From NCBI RefSeq assembly GCF_022539315.1, contig NC_066313.1, positions 37,113,059-37,177,058 on the forward strand: a stretch of 64,000 nt of DNA, written 5' to 3'. The notes below the pieces were generated by a model that worked only from the letters and a program-made list of their open reading frames with translations, was not told the DNA's origin and ran no database searches. This DNA comes from Serinus canaria. Its lineage: Eukaryota; Chordata; Aves; Passeriformes; Fringillidae. Shown in pieces: positions 1 through 24,500 of this stretch. Every line of letters begins with the position of its first letter. The stretch's first letter is position 1. A program made the position numbers and the translations under genes.

Positions 1-7718
<7,718 letters not shown>

Positions 7719-10700
7719 CTAAAGAGGAAACTGCAGGTCAGTAAACGAGCTGCTCTGAGACCTCAGCACAGACAAATCCCCAGACCTGAAATTCAAGGCA
7801 GCTTTTGTTAATGAAGGTCATTCAGGGCTGGCACCTGAGAATGCATTATCTTGGTAACTTGTATTTCACGTCTCTCCCCAGAGAGGTGGATGTTTTGCTC
7901 AAGCCACTGAAGAGCAGGGAAACTGGGCTTCAGGCAGGGTCACCAATGGCAAAGGGACTGTGGAGGCTACAAATGTAGCAACACAGGTGGTCCCCTTGAG
8001 CCCAACTTCAAGATACCTCCTGGTCTCATTACGGGCTTAGAGGAGAGCCAGGAGCAGGATAGAATGGGTGACCAACTCAGTCCCCTCATGGCACTTAGTT
8101 CAAATGTGTTGGGTGAAAACTGGGGATACAAAGTGGACTTAACAGATAGGATGGAGGGGAGGAGGAAAAGGGAGAACAGGCAGTAAAACACCTCAAAAAA
8201 TTAGCCTGATTTGGGTTTAGTGCAGTGTTTGTGGCACAACTGTGCAAACCTCTAAAAACACCAAAAACTTAACAATTGTATGTCTCTGTTTGTGTGACTA
8301 TGTGATGTGCAACTCCCATGTTTCCATCACACTAAGCTCTCTGGTTAACTGAGGACTTGGGCTGAGAGAGCAGGGAATCTCCACACATACATCATAGAGC
8401 TCAGCATGCCGTGATGGAGAAGCCACTCAAAGATTCCCAGACAACAACCTCCAAGTAACACCTGAAGCACAATGGGGACAACCCTGACAACCTGCAGATG
8501 TGGTTTGGCTGATGCTGGGAGGAAACAGATCAATGGGGAGTGGCTGGTGCAGCTGCCTGCAAGGAGAGATTTCAACAGACCCCTACTGCAGCCGGGGTGA
8601 GCAGTGACACAAAGCATCTCTGTGGGGAAGACACATCTGCTGCAGCAAACATGGCCAGCCTGTGAAGCACCAAGTGTGTTTTAGGGGAACATCAACTCCT
8701 TACACAATACATGCCTCTGTTCTAATAAACACTACTCCATTTTAAAGCAGGGTGGTGGGACACTGATCACCACTGTCACAGCTCCCACAGGAAATAAACA
8801 GCACATCTAACACGGGTCAGACGAGCTGTGACAATTACGGCCGACCCACACAGACTGTGGCCAGTCTCCCATCCCAGCAGCGAGTCACACTGCCAAAAGA
8901 GGTCATGGTGGGAAATCTGAGGGGAGGCCAGACCTTCTGTCTAGTATCAGTCACACACTGCTTTGTGAACCACTGCTGTTCCTTGGCCCTCCCTGGGAAG
9001 GCAATGTTACTACAAGGATCACCCCAAAAGCCTGAAGGAAAGCTATTTTTGGCCCAGTCTGAAGCTGAAGAATTGGCAGAACCAGACATGAAGCAGTGTG
9101 TATACACAGTTCAAGCTTACTGGTGGGTAAAAGATGCTCAGAGGTCTACCTGCTGTACACAGCAAAGATGGAATCTGCTGGGCCCACCAGCTCTGCTCCC
9201 AGTCAGGGAACAGATAGACTCTTGCCAGTGACCAGTCTGTTTACTACCTGGAAGTGAACTAATGGCTAATTAGTTCTCAGTCCTGTCCTAATAAGCACAT
9301 GCAATGAATCCATAAGCAATTCCTGAAAATTTGACCTCCCCCAAATCTGAATGAAAATTATGCTATCAGAACAGTCTTGGCAAGAAAAATGGGAGCTAAC
9401 AAGCAGCTACGTGAAAGAAAGGCTCCTTTTCATTTTACCCAGCAACTCTGCAAATGCTCATGGAGAAGACCAAGGAGCAAGCACTGGAAGCACCCCCTTC
9501 ACAGTGCTGGGTAGTGTGGCTTCAGAACACACTGCTTGGGCCAGAACTGAGCTCTAAAGCTCTCCAAAGCTCTAAGTCTTTCAGCTGCCACACTGACAAA
9601 TTTGAAGGACATCTGCAAGAGCCCAGACCAGAAAAATGCATGACGAGCCCCCAGATAAAGAAAAAGATGCTGTGCGCCAGCATTCAAATTTCTTTTGACT
9701 TGTGGGGAATGTCTGCTTTTCCCTGGCCCAGGAGCCTTGAATCACAGCACCACCCAGAACGCTTCGGATTCGGATCGTGACTTTCTCTAAGGACTGGAGG
9801 CAAACAGAAATAAGCCAAGTGGGCTAGAAGAGAAGCTGAATTTGCATCTTCCTTGGACGTTTGCCATAATGCAGTGTAGCTTCTGCATTTATTCGTGCTG
9901 CTTCAGATTTGCCCTTTCTCCAGCTGGAATCAATAGAAAAAGCTAAACGTGATATAAAGCACACTGGTATTTCCTCATCTAAGATGCATTTCACTGCTTC
10001 CCGGTAAGTTGTAAGCACCCAAAAGCCTACTATGAAACAAAACTGTTACAGATGTAACTCAATAGGCCTCTGCAGGGTAAGGAGCGGCTCTGGGCACTGC
10101 CTGCCTGTGCACCTGCAGGAGGAACTCAGGCATGCCTCCCTAAAAGCAGGCTGTGATCATCCTGCAGCCGCCAAGGTACATGGCAGGTCCACATTAGTGA
10201 CCAGAGACTTCTGCACAGGTCTGTCTTCTTCAGACAAAGATCAATGCTGCTAGCAGCCCCTGATTCTAGGGGAATTCATATCTCTGGTGGATGCCAGAGG
10301 GCAAACTGAGGAAGGCAGCAAAGCCACACATACAGTCATAAATTAAAAATACCCATGGCCATTCTCACTGAGCCCAGCTGAAACAATGCATCTCACATCT
10401 GTACTAACAAACTCATTTATCCTCCAAACATGATATTTTGTCCAAAATGCCAGTGGTGATCCTTGATGTGCATCACAGGACCTTTGTGCATGGCTAAAGA
10501 TGCTCAAACACACTCATTCAAAAGATGGATGGTAACAGCCTGGTCTGTAGCTATGCCTGAGACATGCCCCTGTGCTTGGGAACACTCCTTACAACTGTGT
10601 CATCTAACCATAGAGACACAGCCTTTGTGTCCTCTCCACACACAAACTAGACTTCATTTCCCTCTAGACAAGACACTCATGCCATACTTTAATGAACTTG

Positions 10701-13700
10701 AGTTTGGTTGTCACTTGATTTACACTTGATGTTGCGGGAGGTAGAGTTTTTTTGCAGGGAAAAACTGTTGAAGCCACACCAGCACAGAACTGACATCACC
10801 ACCTTGCAAAGCACATGGTTAAGGTTAAGCACAAGAGGATCCTTCACTGACAGGAAAAAAGAAAATTCCTTGCTGTAGTTACAAGCAGTCACACCTCTCT
10901 ATGGGATCAAACAGATCCACTCTGAGCTTACATATGTAAGTGCACCTTGATCTGCAGCAGGGAGCACAGGATACAGCTGGAGAGCCAAGCTGGTCCCTCT
11001 GCCAGTTACTGAGCCCAGGCTGTGTCCACTCAGCACCAGAGAGCTGTGATCTGTTCTGCAGTAGAGACATACACAGCACAAGCAGGACCTCAGTTAAACC
11101 ACGGGACATAAAACATTCAATCCTCACTTTGCTCCCTTAAGTTACATCCAACAATCCTCTGGAGGATGATGTTACCAAGCTCTGCCTTTCCCACTCTGCT
11201 TGTATACTAATGCTGGACACTTCTTTAATCCTCAAAACAGGCCAGCTCTTCTGAGTTATTAGTTTCTATGTGTTTTCCCTAAAAGCAGCAACCACAGCCC
11301 TACACTTCCCCAGCAGATATGACCAGAGCAAAGGATATTAGACAAGAATGACTTTTGTAGGGAAACATCACACAACTTCACAACCTCTTGTAATATTTTC
11401 CAAATGCCCCCACCTTATTAAGGAAAATAAAGCTTTAAGTTACTCCAAAGGCATCTTAAGGACTTTTGGTTTCAAGTGAGTCTTATTCACTTTGCAATTC
11501 TGTTTTATATTCTGCCAGCCCATGTGTAATAAAAATCAGGGAGCAATTTCAGTTTTAAATTTCATTTGCCACATGTGATTCCATTTACCAACTAAATCTC
11601 AAACCTCTCTGAGTTCCTTTTGTTCTCTACAGGTTGTTTATTACTCCCCATAGTTTTACACAATCACAGATTTTTAATAAGTTACATATTTCCATCCTTC
11701 CCAAGAATGCTAACGGGGAAGTTAGGGGTTTACTGACTATCTTTCCTAATTGCTACAATTGCTATCATCTCAACATATTTCTATTAATCTTAATAAAAAT
11801 TGTAATAAATAATTAATAGTACACTCAAACTTGCCATGTCTACCAGTGTGGACATAGAAATTAAGATGGATCCTGGTCTAAAAGTCTTTTCTGGATGCCT
11901 GATAGTTGTTGTTTACTTTTGCTCCACTCCCCTCCCCACGTGCCCTTGCTCCCCTAGGGAAAAGACTGACCTGGCCTAAGATATAGCAAGTGAATGCCTG
12001 GCCATCCTGCTGGGCTGCTGATGCCCTAGGCCAGCCCTTCTCTAACAGTTTCTAAACCAATTCCAGAAGGTCCTGCTGACAGTGCATATGTCCTGCTTTT
12101 CTATTTCTGATCACAACTCATAGAGTCAGAGACAGGTAATCCCATTATCTGATTTGATGATGCCAGTTTTGTTTCACTGTTAACGAATCCCTGCTGCCAT
12201 TTCAAGACATAATCTTGATTTACTGTAGGATTTGTTATTGCTTTAGCAGAACCTGGCTGGATTAAGAAAAAAGGCTACGACACTCACACAGATAAATTGA
12301 ACATCCATAGTTACAAATGCTGGAATTAAATAAACAGACCAAAATGCCTAAAAGTTTTGGAGGGGACACAAAGCATCATGCTGCAGGACCTAAATCAATC
12401 TAACAAAAGGGATGAAATTCTCCTCCTGGCCAGATCACAACATAAACATCTACTGCAGTATGGCTTGCTTCTTCTTCAGCAGCTGGTGTTGGTCACTTTT
12501 GGAGATAAGGAACTGGAGCAGATGGATTGTTTGATCTGGAATGGTAGTGACCGTGGCCCATCACAGGGGAAACTCAGAAAGGCTGTGGCTGCAAAAAATC
12601 CTGCTTTGGATTTGCTTTTGCAGTTACCAGTGTAAGGAAAACACCACGAGCTTCAGCACATGGACACTGGTTTCTTGACATAGAAGCAGTCAGGCAAGTT
12701 GTCCTCCCCACTCACAAAAAATTAACAAAGAAGCAGGCCACAGCACAGGTACACACTGCAGCAATGCCTCAGCTGTGTCACATCTTACACCCATTTTCTT
12801 TACAGAAAGGCCATGAAGAGCTGCAAATCACAGGTGTGCAAATACATGTATCCTTTCACCATGTCACCAAATTCCTGACAAATTTAAGGTGCACCAAATC
12901 ACAGTCTAAAAACTAATATGGACAGAAAAGCTTCTATCATAAAAACCGACATGCCAGAATTTAGAAAGTGGAATAATCCACACTGAAATTATCTAAGGTC
13001 ACCTTTTTTCTTTCCAGGTGTTGTAAAAGTGTCTTTTGTACTTCACCTGTTTTGACTGATGCTTGGCTGAGTCAATGCTGTGCCTTCCACGGAAGATTAT
13101 TTTGATAGCACAGGTATTCTTTTAGGTGTTACTCAAAAATTTTCAGCCCTACAAAGAAGCATCTTGCTCAAATAACTTGGGCTGCAAATCCTTCTCTACA
13201 AGCAGATCTTCCCATAAAATAACTACCAAGAAAAAGGTAAAGCCTAAACAAAGCAGTAATCACTGCATTATCTGCTCAAGTTGACCTTAGACACAAAATG
13301 ACCACAAACAATTGGAGTTTGTCTTGACCAGGATTTTAGACTGTGGCATCTCATTGCAAAATGCACTTTGCACTGAAGGCAGCACACAGTAAGATACAGT
13401 AAGATACATCTCGCTTCCCATTAGCAGTCTAGAAGCCAGCAATCTATCTTAGGCAGCTATTTTAGGAGAGAACAAATCACCCCCAACAGTGAAGCACTCT
13501 CTCCCATCTGTTAATGACAGGCCTAGATAACCAATTTAGAAGGCATGCCCAGCTTTTAGAAGGCTAGAGCTAGAAAAATGAATCCTTAGGTTTTGGATTC
13601 CAGGAATCAGATGAACAACTAGGCTGGGAGAGAGGTCTGGTATTGTTTGATTTGATGAGAAAGACCCAAATAAACCTTTAGATTGCATGATTTTAAATTT

Positions 13701-14468
13701 CTTAATTTTACAATAGAAAATTGGTTTTATTCTGATGGATCTGGAGGAGACAGAAGCTTATTGTGTCCAGGGCAAACGTGCCACCAAATCATGCTCCTTT
13801 TTCTACTTGAGAATTTTACAACAGGCATGATTTCATTATAAACATCAAAATTCTCCCATCTTTTACTCCAAAGAGGACTACTCAAGATTTTACCACAGTA
13901 TTCCTAATCAACAGCCTAATCACTGCAAAATCATTAATACCTTTGACCAGTCTACTCTGGACACACCACAGCTGTAAATAACAGTACTTTCTGGGCTGAT
14001 CCCTATGCTGAGAAACCATGCCTAAGATAGTGAAGGCATTCTACACTAAATTTTTTCCTCCCAAGTTGCTGTTTCAGAAAGGAAAATCTGGAAAGAATTA
14101 AAACCAACACAAGCAAGCACTGAGGTGTGAAACTCAACAATGGGATGCATGTACCTGGAACATGCACCCTCCATTCCCCACAGCCAGCAGAACCTGATCA
14201 ACAAGCCAGAGCATTAGTTTTTTTCTAGCAGAGCCTAAAGTCAGCTCTATGCCACCTGAGCTGATGCCCATCAGTGGATGCCTCTATCTCTAAAGCTGTA
14301 CTGCTCTCAGCAAATACTGCAGTGTGAAAAACAACATCCTAACCAAGCCTGCGCATAGCATTTTTCAGCAGACTAATTCTCTGCTCCATGTAACCTGTAA
14401 TTTTATCACTGCACAGATCCTTGTTTCTGAACAGTAGAGGATGAGGAAGGATGTGGCACAATACCCAC
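7719..14468 (-). other. MTMR2 intron 7
   Basis: This intron is 6.75 kb of AT-rich sequence. A plus-strand open frame of 124 codons at 8857-9231 has no recognisable domain and is treated as chance. I see no clear mobile element. Confidence 0.88.
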
Positions 14469-14552
14469 CTGTCTTCTGTACTCCCAAGTTGGGTCATATA
14501 CTTTCCATCCATTTTCTGGGAAAACCTCTTTGTACTCAAAGGCAAAAAGTGG
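14469..14552 (-). CDS. MTMR2: MTMR2 exon 7, residues 192-219 (linker to phosphatase)
   Basis: This exon is 84 nt, 28 codons, phase 0 at both sides, with acceptor TTTCAG|CCA and donor CAG|GTGGGT. It encodes [20 protein letters not shown] followed by PTWEYRRQ. It bridges the PH-GRAM and phosphatase domains. The most divergent spot is after DP, where Thr-Trp replaces human Leu-Leu. The acceptor has a clean pyrimidine tract and the reading frame runs on into the intron for some codons, which does not affect the boundary. Confidence 0.97.
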
Positions 14553-15339
<787 letters not shown>

Positions 15340-17325
15340 CTAGGGGAAGAAAGAGGGAAATCAAGTTGCAAATTTCTGAACCACTTTAAAATCCAAGGAA
15401 AATCCAAAAGCCAGAATTCAAAGCGGGGTCACATGACAATGCTTCTTCTAGCACTGATTTAATACTTTGAACAATGTTGTGTTGCAACATTGGGTTTGGT
15501 TGAGGGGGTTGTCTACAGCCTCCAAAAACAGCAGAGCAGCTGAGGGAGGGCACAGCTGTGCCTGACCACAGCATTTTGCCTTCACATGAAGCTCTCCACC
15601 TGCTGAAAGTCTTTGTGAGAGCCCTGCTCAGGAAAAAGCAATGTTTGACTGGCAGGACTTTGTGAGACAGACATCCTTGGCTGTCACTGAGCTTTTAGGT
15701 CAAGCAGTGCTGTAAGACCACTGGAGGGGATGGCCTAACAAAGTACCTCCACAGAGCTACTGCATGTAGGGGCCCCAAGAACAGCCAGCTGGTGCAAAGC
15801 ATCCAATGCCATCTCCCTTTAAAGCTTCCACCTCTCAGAGCACTCAAGAGGATATCTTGAAACCAAGAACTCCTCCACTTTGAGCAGCAGCACAGTTTAG
15901 ACAAAAAGTGGTCATCCAGGACCTCCTTTCCAGAGTAATCTACAAAATCAAATTTGGAAAGCAAATAAAACATCTCTAAGTTTTTCCAGCCAAGCCTGCA
16001 ACTAAAATGCTTGCAGTAAAGAGTCTAAAATTCATCAACAGGAAATGAGCTATCAAGTTCAAGTACATGAATATGGTAGAGCAAGTCACAGAATGAGATA
16101 AACAGCTGAAGACTTTGCTTCCTCACAGGGACTACATGACTGATCTCAGACAGAGAACTTTTCAGGATGCATGAGATGTATCTGTACCACTCTGTTATTG
16201 CACTAAGCTGCTGTGCATATCCTGGTGAAGCAGGCTGACATATATAAATATGCTATAAAGGGCCAAAACACCCATCCTATAGTTTGTGCCTGACAGGGAA
16301 ATGATACAGTTCACTCCAAACCTGACCCAGTGTGCCTACAGACAAAATGGCTGAGGACTAGGAATCCAGATCAAAACAGGGAACAAATTAGCTTCCCAGC
16401 ACAAGCCCCCCCACCCTATATTAGGTGGGTTGTGACTCCCACAGGACAAGGGATCAGCTGGATTATTTGGTACAGATTGCAGTAACTGGTCTTGACTCAG
16501 CACACCCACAGCTTGACAGTCTGCTTAGCTTCCTGGTGCCTCAAAACCACAGCAGTGACCAGAGCACTTTGGGATTCCTATTCATTCCTCCCTCTGCTCT
16601 TATCCAGCATCCTTTTAGCATTGAGGGGCTCTGACAAGCTCTAAACAGCCCAAGACCTACAAGGTTCTGAATCCAGCTCTTCCTATGTGCTCACTGAGGG
16701 AAGCAGAAAGGCCATGTCATCCAGAGTTATGGATTCAGGAGGGGAGATGGTGGCTTTATCTACTTTGTGAGTCTACAGGAAGCAGACAGGAAGAGGCAAA
16801 CTCTTAATTTTTATTGCAGTGTGTATTTCCAGTTATTCCAAGGGTTCTGGAGAGGCACATGTGAAATATGTACTGCCTTGAAAGAAATGAAAGAACAGCC
16901 CTGAGGAGGACTGAAGGCTACTCACCAGTCCATCATGGTAAAGCACTGCAGTAGGTGGACATGAGCTAATGATATAGGGGGGAAACATTTCCTGCTCTTG
17001 AAATGCAAATGAATGAAAGGCCTACTGAATTCCACAGTAACTGGAGTCTACCTAGAATAAGTCTGGTGGGCAGCCCAGAGAAATGAGGATGCAGGCCTAC
17101 ACTTCCATGATGAAGAAAAGCACAAAGCCTGAAAAAAGGTTTGGATCTCTTCTCAAATGAGTGGAGCTGGAGAATACCAAAAACTACTTTTAAAATAGTG
17201 TTTTTTGACATCTGTGAAGTTATACTGACTAAAATATTTTGCAGAACTTCCTATGATACTACAGAGACAACCTTTAAAAATATATGTTCCCCTTCCCCTA
17301 TTGTAAAACACAGATAAAAGTTTAC
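15340..17325 (-). other. MTMR2 intron 5
   Basis: This intron is 1.99 kb of unique-looking sequence. No additional gene or repeat recognised. Confidence 0.9.
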
Positions 17326-17436
17326 CTTGCACACAATCTCCAGCCCATACGAATTTTCACCACGACTGGAAGCACCTCCAATCTTCTCCACTCTGTTGAT
17401 TACACCTAAAGATGCATCTAGGACAAAAGGAGGGTC
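17326..17436 (-). CDS. MTMR2: MTMR2 exon 5, residues 121-157 (PH-GRAM)
   Basis: This exon is 111 nt, exactly 37 codons, with both splice junctions in phase 0. The acceptor is CTACAG|GAC and the donor AAG|GTAAAC. It encodes the middle of the PH-GRAM domain, beginning [20 protein letters not shown] and ending SYGLEIVCK. It is nearly identical to human, with Thr to Ile before VCK. Because both junctions are phase 0, skipping it would delete 37 residues of the GRAM core without shifting frame. Confidence 0.98.
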
Positions 17437-17604
17437 CTGTAGACAGTTGAAATTTGTGAGTTTAAAAAGGGGAGGGGGAAAAATCCCCAGCTCCTGCTCC
17501 CTTATGTCTATATTCCCAAACATATAGCCACATTTCACACAGAAATACTCTCAAACAACACCCAGGTCTAAAGATTGAAAAGGTAGCAAAAGCAGATTAT
17601 TTCA

Positions 17605-20959
<3,355 letters not shown>

Positions 20960-21035
20960 CCATGTCTTTAATGGTCTCCCCTGGCAGCAAAGGTGGCTCT
21001 TCCATTTCAGCCAATTTATTAGCCTCCCTCAGGAC
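20960..21035 (-). CDS. MTMR2: MTMR2 exon 3, residues 64-88 plus one base
   Basis: This 76-nt exon has acceptor CCTAG|GTC and donor ATGG|GTACGTG. It encodes VLREANKLAEMEEPPLLPG followed by ETIKDM and one base of the next Ala codon. It is the run-in to the PH-GRAM domain. Compared with human MTMR2 there are conservative changes (Ser to Ala near the start, Asn to Thr before IKDM). At 76 nt it is too small and too isolated to appear as a long open frame, so the call rests on protein match, splice signals and phase agreement with exons 2 and 4. Confidence 0.95.
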
Positions 21036-21503
21036 CTAGGCAAAAGATACAAGTACAAACAGAAATTCATTATGTTTTTATAAACCAAGAAGTTTACACA
21101 TACAGGTCAAGAGTATCAAGGACAACAAATATTCAGAGATCTTGAAGTACTGCCTGGGGTCTCTTCAGAGGCCAACACCAGGCTCTGTACTTTGGCAGCA
21201 CACTTCCAAGGTGTCCTTTCATGCTCCAACCTTCTCTTGCCCTGGCCACCTTCACAAGTCAAATTCCCACACAGTTATGGACAGAGCCAAAGGAATCAGT
21301 TCCTCTCCCAGTTGAAGCGCTTAGTGATTACCACAATGACATCAATATTCAGCAAAGCAATTTCTAGCTTACACTGAGGAAAACTGAAAAGGACACCTTG
21401 GTCACTCCACTGTGCTCAGTGAGGGTCCCACAACTGCAAAAGTCCTGGCTTGACTCAGTTACAAAGGTATTTTGACAGGTATATATAGGAGGTACAGTTT
21501 TGA

Positions 21504-21526
21504 TTTTTTTTTTTTTTTTTTTTTTT
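21504..21526. repeat. Poly-T run of 23, followed by GGCCGGCC
   Basis: A 23-base T homopolymer in intron 2 is directly followed by the 8-bp palindrome GGCCGGCC (21527-21534). Read on the minus strand it looks like a poly-A tail, but no recognisable gene sequence or target-site duplication was found beside it. Confidence 0.9.
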
Positions 21527-24500
21527 GGCCGGCCAAATGACCCCTTTGTCACTTTCCTCTGGGTTCATGTTATACCACAGAGCATGACTTCTCAGACCTC
21601 TGACTGCAGTTACACAAAGGTTTTCACAAGAACAGCTTCTGTCATGGGCAGATGGACATTTTAGGAAAGCATGGCTGTAACTAGGAAAGCATAACCTGAG
21701 GTCTAAACTGTAAGAACTAGGAGAGAAATGCAAATATAAGTGATTGAGATTAAGGCTAAGTCTATCTGACCAAATGTAGATGGATTTAATCATGTTGTCC
21801 CTGCCTCAAACTGGACAGATGACCACAACCTCAGCAGTACAATTTGTTCAACCTCTTAAAACAGACAGAGAGCAGGTAAGTTAGTCCAGACTCTGCTTCA
21901 TGCTATAGCAACCACAACCTTTGAGTTCAGGGTTGGCATGTGTCCCACCTGGAGAAGACAGGCAGAGGGAGCTCATTGCTGCTCACAGCTGAATGTGCAG
22001 GCTTTCCCAAAACGTGTTTTTTTACCATAATGTAAGGAAAGGGAAAAAAATTGCTTCAATTTGGTATCAGGAAATCCCTGCAAAGAAAATTCAAAGACAT
22101 AGCCTAGAGTGGCATTCTAGAACCTGACACGTCTGTGGTCAACTTTCATGTAGGATCAAGCCAGAGGGAGAGCCTCAGGGAAGAAAAATTCCCTAAACTA
22201 TGCAAAAAAAAAAAAAAAATTGGAAACAAACCCAAAGAAAGCCCTTGCCACAATAAGAGCACATTCCAGCATTTTCACACAACAGATTGATGCATAGATG
22301 AAAAGATTAACAAGATCAAAGCCTTCTTGAGAACAAGATGTACATTTTAAAAAATGCATTCAAAAGACTCTTAGGAAAAAAACATTAATAATAAAAGCAA
22401 GTACAGTCCTGGCTTCCTAACAGAAACCTCCCAACTGCACCCACTTAGATCAGGTCTTACCAGGGAGGCTGTCATAGCAGCTGGGCTGGGGTCCACAGGA
22501 TGAGTAAGGAGAGGTCACCAATGACAGAACTCACACTGGCAGCAACTTGCCAGGAAGCTTCTCTTCCCCCACATCATCAACATCAGTAAAAATAAGGTTT
22601 TGCTGCTATAATGAGCAGAAATCGATGTTGAGGACTTCTTGTCAGCACAGCTGTGCTGGCCAAAGATCACACACCCCATCAAAGCCCTGACTGAGGGCCT
22701 CCCTGACAAAAGCCTGTGATGTAGACCCACTCTCAACTCCTGTGCATCCAATTCTGTGCTTGAGTAACAGCCCTGAAATTAGCAGGGTAACATCTGGATT
22801 ATGATAAATGAGATGGAAGCTTCTGGCTAATTAGCCCATAAGTGGTGGTCATCTTTTGGCCTTTTATCTTGGAAGGACATGAGTGAAAATACACCCTGCC
22901 TTCAGAACATGATCACAGCTTCTTTGAGAAGGTCCATACCCCACACGGGCAGCAGCTGCTGCCAGGATCACTTCGGTCAACAGCTGGACTCACTGCTCTC
23001 CTGCAGATGTCAGCGGGAGCACGTCCAGCAGTAAACATTTGGGAGACTGGGGTGTATCTCAAGCCAAAGCAAATATGAGGTAAGACACATAGAAAGCACT
23101 TGGTATGACAAACATCTGCTGAGGTGGCAGAGGTGGGTAGTGCTCAGGTGGGTTTTAAACCCTGTCCTGCAAGTGGGGGAGGGAATAGGCAAGCAGTATG
23201 AAAGACAAGGACCTCCCTGTCAACATCATTCTCTGTAGACAAGGTTGAAAGCCTTTCCAATTTAAAAAGTGTCTCTTCTAGGTCTAATAAAATCCATCTG
23301 CTCACTCACACTTCTCTAAAATGTCCCCAAGATCAGAGGAAAGGGTTAGCAATCCAAACCTGTGCTCACCTCAACCCAGGGCAGCAGATGGCTGGCTTCC
23401 TGGAAGCACAGCACTTCAAGGTTGGCCTCCTTGCCTCCCCTCTTACTATTTTGGGGTTTTTTTGCTACAGTCTTGAGGACTAAATTAATTTTCACCACCC
23501 CTCAAGTGACTTCAGCACAGTACCTATCTCAGGTAACAAAGCACTGACTCCATGGTGATTTCAAAGGTGCAAGCACATAATCCCTGGAAAACTGCCATCC
23601 TTTCCAGGAGGCTGAGACAGACATGGTCAGAAAGCCCAGGACAAACACTTCTCTCTGTTGTGCCAGTCTATGCACTGTCTGCTCAGCAGTAGATTTTGAA
23701 TGAGCCTCTAGTTGGGCCACTGGCACTTGAAACCCAACCTGGCAGAAACCAAGAAATGAATGGTAGGCATTTTCCTGAAACCCACTTCCATCAATGGAAT
23801 TTAAAAATTGATAAAATTGATTCAGAGAAATACAATCTGTGTGGGACTGAAAATGCAGGCAGCAGACAGGAGAAGACATCTGCAGCACCAGCCAAGGACA
23901 GGAGCCACCAGCAGGTAGAAAAAGTGGGTGGATGAGAGAAGAGGAGTTTTGGAAACAGATCAAGGAGAAAGAATGGTATGGGACAATGCACATGAAGGTC
24001 TGAGATGACGTCAGTGTCATAAATGGGCCCTTTGCGCCTTATATGACTAAGGAGATGACATGAAAAGCCCTTCCATCTTACTGCCAATCCTCCTCTCCCC
24101 CTCAAAATCCAAAAACGGTTCATTAAACTGTGAGAAAAATCTTTTTTTGTACATTAGCCTATTTTCAAGACTCTAAAAATAACACTCTTGGGCCCAAATT
24201 TAGCCCTCTGCAAACCTTACAAAATTAAATTAAGAGCACCAGTAAGGCGAGGAAGCAGGGAATGGAGCCAGGGACACGACTGCGGCAGCCTGGCTGCAGC
24301 GGGGGGAAGGCAGCTGCTGATACATAAATGCTACTGAGGCAGGTACCACACATGCCTGCAGCTGAAATGTGCCACCTCCGTGTGCCTCAGCCTTTGAAAT
24401 TGTTCAGTGGGAATAAAACCAAAGAATTCTTAGAGATCTGCAATGAAGAGCACATCCAGAGCTGGGCAAATCATTATTACTTAGGAATAGGACCACAATG

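Noticed and set aside
8857..9231. 124-codon plus-strand open frame in intron 7
   Set aside because: No domain or family resemblance that I can name and no supporting signals.
23529..24020. 163-codon minus-strand open frame in intron 2
   Set aside because: No recognisable domain; composition of random AT/GC-balanced intron. Could not be tested for conservation.
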